DNA from: an uncultured Pelagibacteraceae bacterium
Lineage (GTDB): Bacteria > Pseudomonadota > Alphaproteobacteria > Pelagibacterales > Pelagibacteraceae
Direction of reading: 5' to 3'
Length of the DNA stretch: 35,507 nucleotides
Assembly (NCBI GenBank): GCA_902623915.1
Contig: CACNVM010000008.1
Location: 1-35,507, forward strand
In this document: positions 35,375-35,507 of the stretch, one piece after another
Layout of the letters: the number at the start of each line of letters is the position of its first letter
Position numbering within the stretch: the stretch's first letter is position 1
Program-made: the position numbers and the translations under genes
Notes under the pieces: generated by a model
What the model was told of the DNA's origin: nothing
Databases searched by the model: none
Seen by the model: only the letters and a program-made list of their open reading frames with translations

Positions 35375-35507
35375 CCAAATTTTTCTCATACTTAGATAAA
35401 CAAGCAAACTAAAGATTGTTAAGAAAATTATTACTTTAACGCCCATTTTATGTCTTGTCTCCAAGTGTGGTTCAGCAGTCCATGTTAGAAACGTAGTTAC
35501 ATCCTTT
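35351..35507 (-). CDS. petC: Cytochrome c1 of the bc1 complex (C-terminal 51 residues only)
   Basis: Reading in from the right edge on the minus strand, the frame encodes KDVTTFLTWTAEPHLETRHK, then MGVKVIIFLTIFSLLVYLSM, then RKIWSRVDSEK and a TAA stop. The D-V-x-x-F-L-x-W-x-A-E-P-x-L-E-x-R pattern followed by one membrane helix and a basic end is the cytochrome c1 C-terminal anchor. The haem-binding CxxCH and the other bc1 genes must lie beyond the window. The stop and the last codons overlap the convergent ychF by 24 bases. Confidence 0.92.
   Translation of the reverse strand, partial: KDVTTFLTWTAEPHLETRHKMGVKVIIFLTIFSLLVYLSMRKIWSRVDSEK

Noticed and set aside
1-35507. CRISPR arrays, transposases, integrases, toxin-antitoxin or restriction genes
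   Set aside because: No regularly spaced repeats and no proteins of these families were found on either strand.

Overview
The window looks like chromosome of a streamlined marine alphaproteobacterium of the SAR11 (Pelagibacterales) type. This placement is an inference from very low GC (roughly 30 percent by eye), almost no intergenic DNA, alphaproteobacterial gene families (MlaC-like, ELM1/DUF1022, BMFP/UbiK, MidA, a PetP/PetR-like regulator pair) and the alphaproteobacterial form of DnaG and RpoD. No 16S or marker phylogeny was possible. There is no insertion sequence, phage, CRISPR array, rRNA or obvious pseudogene. No gene-free stretch exceeds 300 bases; the longest is the 124-base yqeY/carA divergent gap (8558-8681).

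Layout. 1-368: the 3' end of an mlaC-like gene faces a tRNA with a CAT anticodon that carries the identity elements of lysidine-type tRNA-Ile2. 402-8557 (minus strand): a run yqeY, dnaG, rpoD, then four surface-glycan type genes (GT-C membrane glycosyltransferase, methyltransferase, GT2 glycosyltransferase, second methyltransferase) packed 17 bases behind rpoD. 8612-13080 (plus): a clear sigma70 promoter, then carA-carB for carbamoyl phosphate. 13077-14912 (minus): ELM1-family protein, 2OG-Fe(II) oxygenase and a tiny cysteine-rich metal-site protein, a compact set with no known joint role. 14986-18019 (plus): guaC, trxB and an extended SDR. 18011-19198 (minus): aspartate aminotransferase, whose promoter interlocks with that of uvrB.

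19234-25707 (plus): uvrB, a PTR1/FolM-type pteridine reductase, folB, uvrC, pgsA and a methyltransferase, nearly all overlapping. 25704-26591 (minus): ilvE. 26670-29080 (plus): MarR-type regulator, OmpR-type response regulator and EnvZ-type kinase, with a palindrome in the ilvE/marR divergent gap. 29069-29296 (minus): UbiK/BMFP protein. 29353-35374 (plus): lgt, midA, pgeF, prs, rplY, pth, ychF. 35351-35507 (minus): C-terminus of cytochrome c1 (petC), running off the end.

Most genes are housekeeping: nucleotide supply (carAB, guaC, prs), replication and transcription (dnaG, rpoD), nucleotide excision repair (uvrB, uvrC), folate (folB and the pteridine reductase), amino acids (aspC, ilvE), envelope (lgt, pgsA, pgeF, mlaC), translation (rplY, pth, ychF) and respiration (ubiK, midA, petC). 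The most striking property of the window is architectural. All five convergent protein-gene pairs overlap at their 3' ends, many same-strand neighbours overlap by 1-23 bases, and several promoters sit so close to the start codon that transcripts should be leaderless or nearly so. I did not find a clearly novel multi-gene defence or mobile system. The best candidates for undescribed biology are the ELM1/oxygenase/metal-protein set, the glycan genes behind rpoD, and the MarR-OmpR-EnvZ module with its palindrome.
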